The translations under genes were made by a program, and so were the position numbers. A DNA stretch of 64,000 nucleotides from Cnuibacter physcomitrellae (GTDB lineage: Bacteria > Actinomycetota > Actinomycetes > Actinomycetales > Microbacteriaceae), in the NCBI RefSeq assembly GCF_014640535.1, contig NZ_BMHD01000002.1, positions 114,842-178,841 on the forward strand. Direction: 5' to 3'. This document shows, piece by piece, positions 8,984 through 18,786 of the stretch. Position 1 is the stretch's first letter. Each line of letters opens with the position of its first letter. The notes below the pieces were generated by a model, which saw nothing but the letters and a program-made list of their open reading frames with translations, did not search any database and was not told the DNA's origin.

Positions 8984-11302
8984 ATGAGCGACGAGGCCCG
9001 CATCCCGCGGTCGACGTACCGGCTGCAGATCACGCCGGAGTTCACTCTCACCGACGCCGCGGAGCTGGTGCCGTACCTGCGCCGGCTCGGCGTCGACTGG
9101 GTGTACGTGTCGCCGATCCTGCAGGCGGAGGCCGGCTCGCAGCACGGGTACGACGTCACCGACCACTCCCGCATCGACCGCGAGCGCGGCGGCGAGGAGG
9201 GCTTCGACGCGCTCGTCGCCGCGGCGCGCGAGGACGGCGTGGGGCTGCTCGTCGACATCGTGCCGAACCACGTCGGTGTCGCGACGCCCGCGCAGAACCC
9301 GTGGTGGTGGGACCTCCTCACCTACGGGCGGGAGTCGCGCTACGCCGAGGCGTTCGACGTCGACTGGGAGGCCGGCGACGGCCGCATCCTCATCCCCGTG
9401 CTCGGCGACTCCTCGACGGCCGACCTCGTCGTCGAGGGCGACGAGCTGGTGTACTTCGACAACCGGTACCCGATCGCACCGGGCACAGGTGGCGACGATG
9501 CCCAGGCGGTCCACGATCGGCAGCACTACCGTCTGGTCGACTGGCGGCTCGAGAGCACCGACCTCAACTACCGTCGCTTCTTCGCCGTCTCCACCCTCGC
9601 GGCGGTGCGCGTCGAGGTGCCGTGGGTGTTCGACGAGTCGCACGCCGAGATCCGGCGCTGGTTCGACGAGGGACTGGCCGACGGCCTCCGCGTCGACCAC
9701 CCGGACGGGTTGGCCGACCCGGGTGGCTACATCAGCGACCTCGCGGAGCTCACCGGCGGCCGGTACGTCCTCATCGAGAAGATCCTCGAGGGCGACGAGC
9801 CCCTGCACCCCGACTGGCCCTCCGCGGGCACGACCGGCTACGACGCGCTCGCGATCCTCGACCGCGTGTTCGTCGACCCGGCGGGCGAGGCGCCGCTGAC
9901 GGCGCTGGCCGACGAACTGCGCGGGCGCCCGCAGAGCTACGCCGACCTGATCCACGACACGAAGCGGGCCGTCGCAGACGGCATCCTGCAGTCCGAGGTG
10001 CGGCGACTGGCCCGCGACATCGTGCGGGCAGGCGGCATCGACGCGACCGACGACGAGGCGGTGCTGCACGACGGCATCGCGGAGCTGCTCACCTGCTTCC
10101 CCGTGTACCGCTCCTACCTGCCGCACGGCACGGAGGCGTGGACCCAGACGCTCGAGGCGGCGAAGCAGCGCCGCCCCGACCTCGCCGCCGTGCTCGACGA
10201 CCTCGCCGCCGCCTTCCAGCGCACCGGGACGGCTCCGAGCATCCGCTTCCAGCAGACCTCGGGCATGGTGATGGCGAAGGGCGTCGAGGACTGCGCGTTC
10301 TACCGCTACACCCGCCTCACCAGCCTCACCGAGGTGGGAGCCGAGCCGCAGGAGTTCAGCGTCTCCCCCGCCCGCTTCCACGAGCTCCAGGCGCACCGCG
10401 CCTCGGTGCTGCCCGACTCGATGACCACGTTGTCCACCCACGACACGAAGCGGTCCGAGGACACCCGTGCCCGCATCAGTGCGCTCGCCGAGATCCCCGG
10501 CGAGTGGGCGGATGCGCTGGGTCGGCTCCGCGAAGCTGCTCCCGTGGGAGACGGGTCGTTCGAGAACCTTCTCTGGCAGGCCGTCGTCGGCGCGTGGCCG
10601 CTGTCGCGGGAGCGCGCCCACGCCTACGCCGAGAAGGCGGCCCGCGAGGCCGGCGACTCGACGGCGTGGCTCGACGTCGACGAGGAGTTCGAGGCGCGCA
10701 TGCATGCCGCCGTCGACGCCGCGTACGACGACCCTGCGGTGCGGGAGATCGTCGAGGACGTGGTGGCGCGTCTGCGTGAGGCCGGCTGGTCGAACTCGCT
10801 CGGCGAGAAGCTCGTGCAGCTGACCGCCCCCGGAGTACCCGACGTGTACCAGGGCACCGAGCTCTGGGACCGCTCCCTCGTCGACCCCGACAACCGCCGC
10901 CCGGTCGACTACCGCGCGCGGGTGACGACGCTCGACCGCCTCGACGGCGGGTGGACGCCCCCGGTCGACGACGAGGGCGCCGCCAAGCTCCTCGTCGTGT
11001 CGCGTGCGCTGCGGCTGCGGCGCGACCGTCCCGAGCTCTTCACGGGGTACCGCCCGCTCGTCGCGGAGGGCGAGGCCGCCGACCACGTCCTCGCCTTCGA
11101 CCGCGGCGGCGCGATCACCGTCGCGACGCGCCTGCCGATCGGGCTCGCCGCCCGCGGCGGCTGGGGCGACACCGAGATCGAGCTGCCGGGCGGCGAGCTC
11201 GTCGAGCTCCTCACCGGACGCCGCCTCGACGGCGGCCGCATCCGACTCGCCGACCTGCTCTCGACCTACCCGGTGGCCCTCGTCACCGAACCGGAGGACT
11301 GA
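8984..11302 (+). CDS. treY: Malto-oligosyltrehalose synthase
   Basis: A 772-residue GH13 enzyme that isomerises the reducing-end alpha-1,4 bond of maltodextrins to alpha,alpha-1,1, giving maltooligosyltrehalose. Family motifs: STYRLQITPEFTLTDAAELVPYL and YVSPILQAEAGSQHGYDVTD at the N-terminus, DIVPNHVGVA, GLRVDHPDGLADPGGY (nucleophile Asp), YVLIEKILEGDEPL (acid/base Glu) and STHDTKRSEDTRARI. Length is normal. The open frame extends upstream inside glgX; ATG 8984, 8 bp after the glgX stop and preceded by GAGGAG, gives the family N-terminus. Product is passed to TreZ encoded 3 bp downstream. Confidence 0.96.
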   Translation: MSDEARIPRSTYRLQITPEFTLTDAAELVPYLRRLGVDWVYVSPILQAEAGSQHGYDVTDHSRIDRERGGEEGFDALVAAAREDGVGLLVDIVPNHVGVATPAQNPWWWDLLTYGRESRYAEAFDVDWEAGDGRILIPVLGDSSTADLVVEGDELVYFDNRYPIAPGTGGDDAQAVHDRQHYRLVDWRLESTDLNYRRFFAVSTLAAVRVEVPWVFDESHAEIRRWFDEGLADGLRVDHPDGLADPGGYISDLAELTGGRYVLIEKILEGDEPLHPDWPSAGTTGYDALAILDRVFVDPAGEAPLTALADELRGRPQSYADLIHDTKRAVADGILQSEVRRLARDIVRAGGIDATDDEAVLHDGIAELLTCFPVYRSYLPHGTEAWTQTLEAAKQRRPDLAAVLDDLAAAFQRTGTAPSIRFQQTSGMVMAKGVEDCAFYRYTRLTSLTEVGAEPQEFSVSPARFHELQAHRASVLPDSMTTLSTHDTKRSEDTRARISALAEIPGEWADALGRLREAAPVGDGSFENLLWQAVVGAWPLSRERAHAYAEKAAREAGDSTAWLDVDEEFEARMHAAVDAAYDDPAVREIVEDVVARLREAGWSNSLGEKLVQLTAPGVPDVYQGTELWDRSLVDPDNRRPVDYRARVTTLDRLDGGWTPPVDDEGAAKLLVVSRALRLRRDRPELFTGYRPLVAEGEAADHVLAFDRGGAITVATRLPIGLAARGGWGDTEIELPGGELVELLTGRRLDGGRIRLADLLSTYPVALVTEPED

Positions 11303-11305
11303 CCC

Positions 11306-13048
11306 GTGCTGCGCTGCGACTACGACGTGTGGGCTCCCCGCGCGTCCACCGTCTCGATCGTCCTCGACGGCGAGACGCACGAGATGACCCCCGCCGGCGA
11401 CGGCTGGTGGACGACCGACGTGCCCTGGCGCGGCGGGGTCGACTACGGCTACCTGCTCGACGGCGAGGGCCCCTTCCCCGACCCGCGGTCCCGCCGCCAG
11501 CCGTCCGGAGTACACGGCCTGTCCCGAACCGATGATCCTCGCGGCTTCGAGTGGCACGACGCCGGCTTCACGCCGGTGCCGCTCGCCGACGCGGAGATCT
11601 ACGAGCTGCACATCGGCACCTTCACGCCGGAGGGCACGCTCGAGGCTGCAGCCACCCGGTTCGACCATCTCCGGTCGATCGGTGTCACGCACATCGAGCT
11701 CCTGCCCGTCAACGACTTCAATGGCGAGTACAACTGGGGCTACGACGGGGTCGACTGGTACGCCGTGCACGAGCTGTACGGCGGCCCGGAGGGATACCGC
11801 CGCTTCGTCGACGCGGCCCACCAGGCCGGGCTGGCCGTCATCCAGGACGTGGTCTACAACCACCTCGGTCCGAGCGGCAACTACCTGCCGACGTTCGGTC
11901 CGTACCTCCATGACGCGTCGGCCAACACCTGGGGCGCCTCGATCAACCTCGACGGCGAGGGGTCGACCGAGGTGCGGTCGTTCATCATCGACAACGCACT
12001 CATGTGGCTCGACGACTACCGTGTCGACGGTCTGAGGCTCGACGCGGTCCACGCCCTGGTCGACCACGGCCCGGTGCACCTGCTGGCCGAGCTGTCGGCG
12101 GCCGTCGACGAGTTCGCGCAGTCGGAGGGGCGCTCGGTCTCCCTCATCGCCGAGTCCGACCTCAACGACCCCGTGATGTTCACGGAGCGCTCCGAGGGCG
12201 GCCACGGTCTCACCGGCCAGTGGAGCGACGACTTCCACCACGCCGTCCACGTCAACCTCACGGGCGAGACGATCGGCTACTACGCCGACTTCGAGTCGGT
12301 GGGAGCGCTGGCGAAGGTGCTGACCAAGGGGTTCTACCACGACGGCACGTACTCGAGCTTCCGCGAGCGCGACCACGGCGTCCCGATCGACCGCGAGAAC
12401 ACCGCGACCTGGCGGCTCGTGGTGGCCAACCAGAACCACGACCAGATCGGCAACCGCGCCATCGGCGACAGGCTCACGGCGACGCTCGACGCCGACCGCC
12501 TGGCGATCGCGGCCGCGCTGACCATGCTCGGGCCCTTCACACCCATGCTGTTCATGGGCGAGGAGTGGTCGGCGACGACGCCGTGGCAGTTCTTCACCTC
12601 GCATCCCGAGCCGGAGCTCGGGGAGGCGACGGCGAAGGGCCGCATCGCCGAGTTCGCAAAGATGGGCTGGGACGAGTCCTCGGTGCCCGACCCGCAGGAT
12701 CCGGCCACCTTCGAGCGTTCGAAGCTCGACTGGTCCGAACCCGAGCAGCCCGAGCATGCCCGGATGCTGGCGCTGTACCAGCGGCTCGCCGAGCTGCGGC
12801 CCGACCTCGTCGAGCTGACGTTCGACGACGTGGCCGTCTCCTACGACGAGGACGCCCGCTGGCTGGTGCTGGATCGGGCGCCCTACGTGCTCGTGGTCAA
12901 CCTCTCGGACTCGCCCGTCGACGTGACCGCGGTGGCTCCGCAGGCGGGCGAGCCTCTGCTCGACACCGCGGCGTTCCTCCGCTCCGCGCCGCTCGCGGCC
13001 GAGACGCTCGGCGCTCCGCACTCGGTCGTGGTCGCCCGCCGCGCCTGA
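11306..13048 (+). CDS. treZ: Malto-oligosyltrehalose trehalohydrolase
   Basis: A 580-residue GH13 enzyme releasing trehalose from maltooligosyltrehalose. N-terminal CBM48-like domain ([21 protein letters not shown]); barrel motifs [22 protein letters not shown] (nucleophile), [10 protein letters not shown] (acid/base) and [21 protein letters not shown] follows. The start is GTG 11306, three bases after the treY stop; GAGGACTGACCC provides a weak ribosome site, and coupling to treY is likely. It ends before a strong hairpin at 13081-13118. Completes the GlgX-TreY-TreZ route from glycogen to trehalose, an osmo- and desiccation protectant and carbon store. Confidence 0.96.
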   Translation: MLRCDYDVWAPRASTVSIVLDGETHEMTPAGDGWWTTDVPWRGGVDYGYLLDGEGPFPDPRSRRQPSGVHGLSRTDDPRGFEWHDAGFTPVPLADAEIYELHIGTFTPEGTLEAAATRFDHLRSIGVTHIELLPVNDFNGEYNWGYDGVDWYAVHELYGGPEGYRRFVDAAHQAGLAVIQDVVYNHLGPSGNYLPTFGPYLHDASANTWGASINLDGEGSTEVRSFIIDNALMWLDDYRVDGLRLDAVHALVDHGPVHLLAELSAAVDEFAQSEGRSVSLIAESDLNDPVMFTERSEGGHGLTGQWSDDFHHAVHVNLTGETIGYYADFESVGALAKVLTKGFYHDGTYSSFRERDHGVPIDRENTATWRLVVANQNHDQIGNRAIGDRLTATLDADRLAIAAALTMLGPFTPMLFMGEEWSATTPWQFFTSHPEPELGEATAKGRIAEFAKMGWDESSVPDPQDPATFERSKLDWSEPEQPEHARMLALYQRLAELRPDLVELTFDDVAVSYDEDARWLVLDRAPYVLVVNLSDSPVDVTAVAPQAGEPLLDTAAFLRSAPLAAETLGAPHSVVVARRA

Positions 13049-13080
13049 CCGCCCCGCCTGACCGCGGCTCGAACGGCGAG

Positions 13081-13118
13081 GAGCGGCCCTTCCCCACACT
13101 CCGGGAGGGCCGCTTCTC
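13081..13118 (+). terminator. Intrinsic-type hairpin after treZ
   Basis: GCGGCCCT (13083-13090) pairs with AGGGCCGC (13106-13113), extended by a few inner pairs, 35 bp after the treZ stop. No U-run follows, as is common in high-GC actinobacteria. It lies between convergent genes and could act both ways. Confidence 0.6.
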
Positions 13119-13132
13119 GCTGTTCGGCGGAC

Positions 13133-13537
13133 TCATCCGGGGACCAACGCCTCCGATCGGCCCAGCGCAGCGCGCCACCCCCACACCTGGGTGGACGTGC
13201 CCACGCCGAAGTCCCGGAAGCTCGACGGCAGGCCGGTGGGAACGGGCTCGAACCAGCCGATGACCCGAGCGCCGCCCTCGGTGAAGATCCTGATGCCGGT
13301 CAGCCCCTGCTGGATGACCTTCACACCCGCCAGTTCCGCCATGCCCGGGAGACTGTCGCCCACCCAGGGAAGGACGCCGACGACCAGGTTCGTTCGCGAA
13401 CCCGTGCCGCTGTCCTTCAGGTCGGTGACCTGCAGGCATCCCCATCGCCCGTCGCTCCGCGACACGGCGATCACGTCCCCGATCCGTAGCTGAGTCGCCG
13501 ACGTCGGGGTGAAGGGGAACGTCGCCGGCCTGCCCAT
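13133..13537 (-). CDS. Uncharacterised small protein with a possible Imm26-like segment
   Basis: A 134-residue soluble protein. The segment LRIGDVIAVSRSDGRWGCLQVTDLKD near residue 17 resembles the GD.(F/V)A(V/I)...DG.(W/Y)G..(R/Q)V opening strands of the Imm26 fold, which occurs in polymorphic-toxin immunity proteins and in orphan proteins. Tryptophan-rich C-terminal half (VIGWFEPV, TQVWGWRAAL). No toxin gene is adjacent: neighbours are treZ and DNA polymerase IV. ATG 13537 fits. Function unknown; the family suggestion is weak and would need a profile search. Confidence 0.6.
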   Translation of the reverse strand: MGRPATFPFTPTSATQLRIGDVIAVSRSDGRWGCLQVTDLKDSGTGSRTNLVVGVLPWVGDSLPGMAELAGVKVIQQGLTGIRIFTEGGARVIGWFEPVPTGLPSSFRDFGVGTSTQVWGWRAALGRSEALVPG

Positions 13538-13561
13538 GGAGTCAGTATCGCGCGAGGGACG

Positions 13562-14797
13562 TCAGCGGCGGGTGCCGTTGCGGTCGGCGGTCTCGCCGGA
13601 GCGGGGCGCGCGGACGAGGGACGCCGGACGGACCGAGTCGATCCCGAAGCGCGCCGTGACCTGGTCGATGGTCTTCTCGGCGTCGTGCCACTCCTCGGCC
13701 GGCTCGTCGTCGCCGGGGAAGAGCGCGGGCTGCGAGGAGACGCGACCCGCGGGTGCCAGCTGCTCCATGCGCACCCCGATCAGCCGGACCGACCGCCCGG
13801 CGAGGTCGATCCCGGAGAACACCTCCCAGGCCTCGTCGAAGATGCGTCGACCGAGGTCGGTGGGTGTCGAGAGCGTGTGGGACCGGGTGATGGTGGTGAA
13901 GTCGGAGAACCGGAGCTTCAACGCCACCGTCCTCCCCTCCACGCCGGAGGCGCGCAGGCGGGCGGCGACCCGGCCGGCCTGGGCGAGCACCTCCCGCCTC
14001 AGCTCGTCGAGGTCGGACACGTCGGTGTCGAAGGTGCGCTCGTGCCCGACGCTCTTCTCGGTGCTCTCCGTCTCGACCGCCCTGTCGTCGTGACCGAGGG
14101 CGAGCTCGTGCAGCTTCGTGCCGGTCGCCTGCCCCACGGCGCGGACGACCGTGTCGAGCGGAGCGTCGGCGATGTCGCCCACCGTGCGCAGGCCCAGCCT
14201 CTCCAGCTGCTCCGCGGTGCGGGCTCCGACGCCCCAGAGCGCGCGCACAGGAAGGGGATGCAGGTAGGCGAGGGTCTCGGAGGCGCGGATCACGAGCATC
14301 CCGTCGGGCTTCGCCCGGCCGGAGGCGAGCTTGGCCATGAACTTGGTGGCCGCCACGCCGACGGAGCAGGTGAGCCCCGTCTCGGCCAGGACCCGGGCCC
14401 GCAGGTCGGCGGCGATCCGGTCGGACTCCCCCAGGAGCCTCCGGGCACCGGACACGTCGAGGAAGGCCTCGTCGATGCTGAGGGGCTCGACCAGGGGCGT
14501 CACCTCGCGGAAGAGCCCCATCACCACCCTGGAGTACTCCCGGTATCGGCTCATGTGCGGCTCGACCACGACCGCGTTCGGGCAGAGACGAAGGGCCGCC
14601 CCGACCGGCATGGCCGAGTGCACCCCGTACCGCCTGGCCTCGTAGGTGGCGCTCGTGACCACGCTGCGGGGCGAGCGGCCGCCCACGATCACCGGCTTCC
14701 CGCGCAGCTCGGGACGCGAGAGCAGCTCGACCGACGCGAAGAACGCATCCATGTCGACGTGCAGGATCGGCGGACTCGGCTCGGGAAGTCCGGACAT
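13562..14797 (-). CDS. dinB: DNA polymerase IV (Y family)
   Basis: A 411-residue translesion polymerase. Palm motifs: ILHVDMDAFFASVE (metal Asp pair) and EPLSIDEAFLDVSG (SIDEA catalytic Asp/Glu). A thumb with helix-hairpin-helix (LWGVGARTAEQLERLGLRTVGDIA) and a little-finger domain follow, and QPALF near the C-terminus fits a beta-clamp-binding motif. It copies past damaged bases with low fidelity. Start is uncertain: ATG 14797 places 10 residues before ILHVDMD as in relatives; in-frame ATG 14809 and ATG 14854 are alternatives, none with a strong ribosome site. No LexA-like box was recognised upstream. Confidence 0.93.
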   Translation of the reverse strand: MSGLPEPSPPILHVDMDAFFASVELLSRPELRGKPVIVGGRSPRSVVTSATYEARRYGVHSAMPVGAALRLCPNAVVVEPHMSRYREYSRVVMGLFREVTPLVEPLSIDEAFLDVSGARRLLGESDRIAADLRARVLAETGLTCSVGVAATKFMAKLASGRAKPDGMLVIRASETLAYLHPLPVRALWGVGARTAEQLERLGLRTVGDIADAPLDTVVRAVGQATGTKLHELALGHDDRAVETESTEKSVGHERTFDTDVSDLDELRREVLAQAGRVAARLRASGVEGRTVALKLRFSDFTTITRSHTLSTPTDLGRRIFDEAWEVFSGIDLAGRSVRLIGVRMEQLAPAGRVSSQPALFPGDDEPAEEWHDAEKTIDQVTARFGIDSVRPASLVRAPRSGETADRNGTRR

Positions 14798-14929
14798 GCG
14801 TCCGAGCATAGACGCCACCACCGACGCCGAGGCGTCCGCGAGCGCGGCATTCATCGCGGACTCAGCGCGGAACCGTGATACTGGAGGCTGCCCTCCCAGC
14901 GGGCAGCACGACCGACCGACGGGAACGGC

Positions 14930-16243
14930 ATGACAGCGATCCTCGACCTGAGCATCATCTCAGGCCCTCTGGTGATCGTGGTCTACGCGGTGTCCGCCCT
15001 CGTCGCGCTGCTGCTGATCGCGGTGCGGCCGAGCCGCCGCTGGTCTCGGCGCCGCTGGCTGCTCGTAGCGGCCGTCGCCCTCGTCGCCGGCGCGGTCGTC
15101 GGGCTCGTCGCGACCTGGATCGTCAGCGACTGGGCGAACGTCTTCGGCGTGGTCCTCTCCGCCGTGGTGCACACCTGGATCGCGGTGGGCTTCGCCGGCA
15201 TGGCCCTGGCCGCCGCGTCCTTCGTCCGGGCCACCTGGCGTCGCATCGTCGCCTCCGCGCTGGCTCTGCTGCTGTTCGCCGCGACCACCGCGATGAGCAT
15301 CAACATCGACATCGGCCAGTACCCCACGGTGCGGAGCGCTCTGGGCCTCAGCGCCTATCAGGGCAACCCGCTCCCTCAGATCTCCGCACCTCCCGCCGGG
15401 ACGGCACGCTCCACGATCGCCACCTGGACGGCCCCGAACGGGATGCCCGACCACGGCACGGTGGGCGAGGTCGAGATCCCCGCCACCGTCTCGGGCTTCC
15501 CGGCGCGCCCCGCCGACGTCTACCTCCCGCCCGCGGCGCTCACCGCCAACCCTCCGCTCCTGCCCGTCCTCATCGTGCTGTCCGGTCAGCCCGGCAACCC
15601 GGATGCGCCGCTCTCCGCCGCCAAGCTGCAGCGGAGCCTCGACGCCTACGCCGCCCAGCACCAGGGGCTCGCCCCCATCGTGGTCTCCCCCGACCAGCTG
15701 GGCAGCCCCCAGGCGAACCCGATGTGCATCGACTCGCCGCTGGGCAACTCGGCGACCTACCTCACGGTCGACGTGCCGACCTGGATCCGCTCGAACCTGC
15801 CCGTGCTCGACTCTCCCGACTACTGGGGCATCGGCGGATTGTCGCAGGGCGGGACCTGCTCCATCCAGCTCGGCGCCGCCCATCCCGAGCTGTTCAGCGC
15901 CATCCTCGACGCCTCCGGCGAGCTCGCCCCCTCCCTCGGCGACGAGCAGAAGACCATCGATCAGGGCTTCGGCGGCGACAGCGCCGCCTACGAGGCGGCC
16001 ACCCCGGCAGCCATCATGGCCGCCAAGGCGCCCTATACGAACATGTACGCCGTCTTCGGCGTCGGGGCGAACGACTCGGGCTTCAAGCCGGGCGTACAGA
16101 CCCTCTATCAGGATGCCCTCGCTGCCGGCATCGACGCCGTCTACGTCGAGGCGCCGGACAGCGCCCACGACGCCACGGCCTGGGCGTACACCTTCCAGCA
16201 GGGGCTCGGCCTGATCGCCGACCGCTGGGGGCTGAACCGATGA
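14930..16243 (+). CDS. Membrane-anchored alpha/beta-hydrolase (esterase-like)
   Basis: A 437-residue protein with four hydrophobic helices in the first 125 residues (IISGPLVIVVYAVSALVALLLIAV onwards), then an extracytoplasmic alpha/beta-hydrolase domain of the esterase-D/mycolyltransferase type. VYLPPAAL and PVLIVLSGQPG form the early strands, GIGGLSQGG carries the nucleophile Ser (GLSQG), and SAHDATAW near the C-terminus gives the catalytic His. The start ATG 14930 is the natural N-terminus. Its stop overlaps the ATG of the MprF-like gene (ATGA), so the two are co-translated. The pairing suggests an esterase that acts on aminoacylated lipids made by its partner (inference). Confidence 0.85.
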   Translation: MTAILDLSIISGPLVIVVYAVSALVALLLIAVRPSRRWSRRRWLLVAAVALVAGAVVGLVATWIVSDWANVFGVVLSAVVHTWIAVGFAGMALAAASFVRATWRRIVASALALLLFAATTAMSINIDIGQYPTVRSALGLSAYQGNPLPQISAPPAGTARSTIATWTAPNGMPDHGTVGEVEIPATVSGFPARPADVYLPPAALTANPPLLPVLIVLSGQPGNPDAPLSAAKLQRSLDAYAAQHQGLAPIVVSPDQLGSPQANPMCIDSPLGNSATYLTVDVPTWIRSNLPVLDSPDYWGIGGLSQGGTCSIQLGAAHPELFSAILDASGELAPSLGDEQKTIDQGFGGDSAAYEAATPAAIMAAKAPYTNMYAVFGVGANDSGFKPGVQTLYQDALAAGIDAVYVEAPDSAHDATAWAYTFQQGLGLIADRWGLNR

Positions 16244-18771
16244 AGGCCCGCCTCGCCCACCGTCTCCGCGCCGCGGGCCGGTGGGCCCGATCGATCCCGG
16301 TGACCTGGACGATCGTCGGACTGGTGCTCGCGGCGACGATCGTGCGGCTGTCGTTGCACGCCGGGCGGATGACGGCTCAGCTCGACACGCTCGTCTCCAC
16401 CGGCTTCGACACGGTCTTCCTGCGTCACGACTGGTTCTCCCTGCTGTCGTCGGTGTTCTTCGTGCGCACGCCGGGGCTGCTCGTCGTCGTCGCGATCGTG
16501 GCCGTGCTGTGCCTCGGCTGGTCGGAGCGCCGTCTCGGCCACTGGCGCACCGTCGTGGCCTTCGTCGTGGTCAGCGTCCTGGGCATCGTGCTCGGGCTCC
16601 TGCTCGACTCCCTCGGCGTCGCCGTCCACCTCTACCCGGCCGAGCAGTCCCGCGGCACGCGGACCCTCGATCCGATCATCGCCGTCGTCGGCGTGGTGAT
16701 GACCGCGACGGCGTTCACGGGTCCGGTGCTCCGCCGCCGCATCCGGGTGATCGGGTTCGTCTCCCTGCTCACGTTCGTGCTGTACTCCGGGCAGCAGTCC
16801 GACATCTTCCGCCTCCTGGCGGCCGCGGTGGGGCTGCTCCTCGGGATGCTGCTGGCCGATCGGAGGGTGACCCTCCGCATCCCGCGATCGACCCACCGCG
16901 AGGCGAGGACGATCCTCGCGGCCGTGGTCGCCATCACCGGGCTCGGCCCGCTCATCACGCTCGCGGCCCCCGACTCGACCAGCCTGCTCAACCCGCTCGG
17001 GCAGCTCTTCCGCGACCCGCTCCGCGACTACCAGCGCGTCGCGGAGCACTGCGCCACGGGCGACTTCAGCCGCAAGTGCGTCGACGCCCTGGCGCTTTCG
17101 CGCCTGGACGGCCCGGGCGCCGTCGCCCTCTCGTTCCTCCCCCTCGTCGCCCTGGTGCTCGCGGCCTGGGGCATCCGGCACGGTCGCCGGATGGCGCTCT
17201 GGCTGGCCGTCGGGATCAACGTGATGCTCACCCTCCTCGCGGCGGTGTACTACGGCTTCTTCCCCCTGGTGGCGCCGACGGAGACCACGGTCTTCCAGAC
17301 CTCCGCCGTCGAGCACTACGGCGTCTTCGTCGTCGTCTCGGTGCTGTTCCCGCTCGCGGTGGCGATCGCGCTCGTCGCGAGCCTCCGCCTCTTCCCCAGG
17401 GAGGCGGGGGTGCGCACCGCGCTCCGCTTCTTCGCGGTGGCTGCGGGCCTCTTCGTCGTCGTCGCGAGTGCGTACGTGAGCCTCTCGCTCGTCTTCCGCC
17501 ACCAGTTCTCGCCGACCGCCTCGCTCTCCTCGCTGCTCCTCGATCTGCCGGAGCGGTTCATCCCCGCCAGCTTCCTCTCGTTCGAGCCGGTCGACGTCTT
17601 CCCGACGGGACCCGTCGCGATCGCGATGTACCAGTGGGTCGGCACCGTGTACTGGGTGGCCGTGATGGTACTGGCGGTGATCAGCATGCGCCGCGTCCGC
17701 CTCGTCCGCGAGAGCAGCGGCCCGGCGCGCATCCGCGAGCTGGTGAAGTCCGGTGCGGGTGGCGACCTGGCGTGGATGGCGACCTGGACGGGCAACGAGT
17801 ACTGGTTCGCGGCGGACGGGTCGGCGGTGGCCTATCGGGTGGAGGGCAACGTCGCGATCACGACGGCGGAGCCCCTGGCCCCCGCCGGACGTCAGCACGC
17901 CGTCGCGCTCGAGTTCGAGCGCTTCTGCATCGAGCACGGCTGGACGTGCGCGTTCTACTCCGTCTCGGACGCCCTCCGCTCCGAGCTCGCGGCCGACGGA
18001 TGGGAGTCGATGCGGGTCGCGGAGGAGACGGTGGTGCGACCGGGCGAGTTCACGCTGGAGGGCAAGCGGATGCAGGACATCCGGACGTCGATCAACCGGG
18101 CGGCCCGGGAGGGCGTGCACGACGTGTGGACGACGTACCCGGCTCTGACACCCGACCTGGCCGCGCAGGTGCGGGAGATCTCCGAGCTGTGGGTGGCCGA
18201 GAAGGGGCTCCCGGAGATGGGCTTCACGCTCGGCGGCATCGACGAGCTGGCGGACCCCGAGGTGGCCCTCATGCTCGCGGTCGACGATGACGGTCGCGTG
18301 CAGGGTGTGACGAGCTGGCTCCCCACGTTCCGGGACGGACGGCGCATCGGGCTCACGCTCGACTTCATGCGCCGCCATCCCGACAGCATCAACGGCGTGA
18401 TGGAGTTCCTCATCGCCGAGACGATCCAGCGGGCGACGCAGGAGGACATCGAGTTCGTGAGCCTGTCGGCGGCTCCTCTCGCCGTCGCGAGCGGACCCGA
18501 GGCGGCACAGGGCGCCGCGGCGTCGGAGGCCCCGTCCGGCGCCACGGCGGCCTTCCTGGCGTTCGTGGCCCGGGCTCTCGAGCCCGTCTACGGCTTCCGG
18601 TCGCTGCTGCGCTTCAAGATGAAGTTCCGCCCGGAGCTCCGCGAGCTGGCGCTCTGCTACCGCGACCCGATCACCCTCCCGTCGATCGGAGCCGCGATCG
18701 CCCGCGCGTACCTGCCGACGCTCTCGGCCCGGCACGCGGTGCGACTGCTCGGTCAGATGCAGCGGCAGTAG
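16240..18771 (+). CDS. MprF-like membrane protein with C-terminal aminoacyl-lipid synthase domain (DUF2156)
   Basis: An 843-residue protein. The N-terminal ~500 residues are a multi-pass membrane region (about 12 helices); its first part (LDTLVSTGFDTVFLRHDW... LGWSERRLGHWR) has a rhomboid-like look. Residues about 500-840 are a GNAT-like DUF2156 domain like the aminoacyl-tRNA-dependent lipid aminoacyltransferase half of MprF/LysX: AITTAEPLAP, FYSVSDALRSEL, DIRTSINRAAREG, EFVSLSAAPLAV, YGFRSLLRFKMKFRPE. It would transfer an amino acid from tRNA to a membrane lipid, changing surface charge. ATG 16240 overlaps the upstream esterase stop. Which amino acid and lipid are used is not readable. Confidence 0.85.
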   Translation: MKARLAHRLRAAGRWARSIPVTWTIVGLVLAATIVRLSLHAGRMTAQLDTLVSTGFDTVFLRHDWFSLLSSVFFVRTPGLLVVVAIVAVLCLGWSERRLGHWRTVVAFVVVSVLGIVLGLLLDSLGVAVHLYPAEQSRGTRTLDPIIAVVGVVMTATAFTGPVLRRRIRVIGFVSLLTFVLYSGQQSDIFRLLAAAVGLLLGMLLADRRVTLRIPRSTHREARTILAAVVAITGLGPLITLAAPDSTSLLNPLGQLFRDPLRDYQRVAEHCATGDFSRKCVDALALSRLDGPGAVALSFLPLVALVLAAWGIRHGRRMALWLAVGINVMLTLLAAVYYGFFPLVAPTETTVFQTSAVEHYGVFVVVSVLFPLAVAIALVASLRLFPREAGVRTALRFFAVAAGLFVVVASAYVSLSLVFRHQFSPTASLSSLLLDLPERFIPASFLSFEPVDVFPTGPVAIAMYQWVGTVYWVAVMVLAVISMRRVRLVRESSGPARIRELVKSGAGGDLAWMATWTGNEYWFAADGSAVAYRVEGNVAITTAEPLAPAGRQHAVALEFERFCIEHGWTCAFYSVSDALRSELAADGWESMRVAEETVVRPGEFTLEGKRMQDIRTSINRAAREGVHDVWTTYPALTPDLAAQVREISELWVAEKGLPEMGFTLGGIDELADPEVALMLAVDDDGRVQGVTSWLPTFRDGRRIGLTLDFMRRHPDSINGVMEFLIAETIQRATQEDIEFVSLSAAPLAVASGPEAAQGAAASEAPSGATAAFLAFVARALEPVYGFRSLLRFKMKFRPELRELALCYRDPITLPSIGAAIARAYLPTLSARHAVRLLGQMQRQ

Positions 18772-18786
18772 AGGCGTCCGGCGAGG

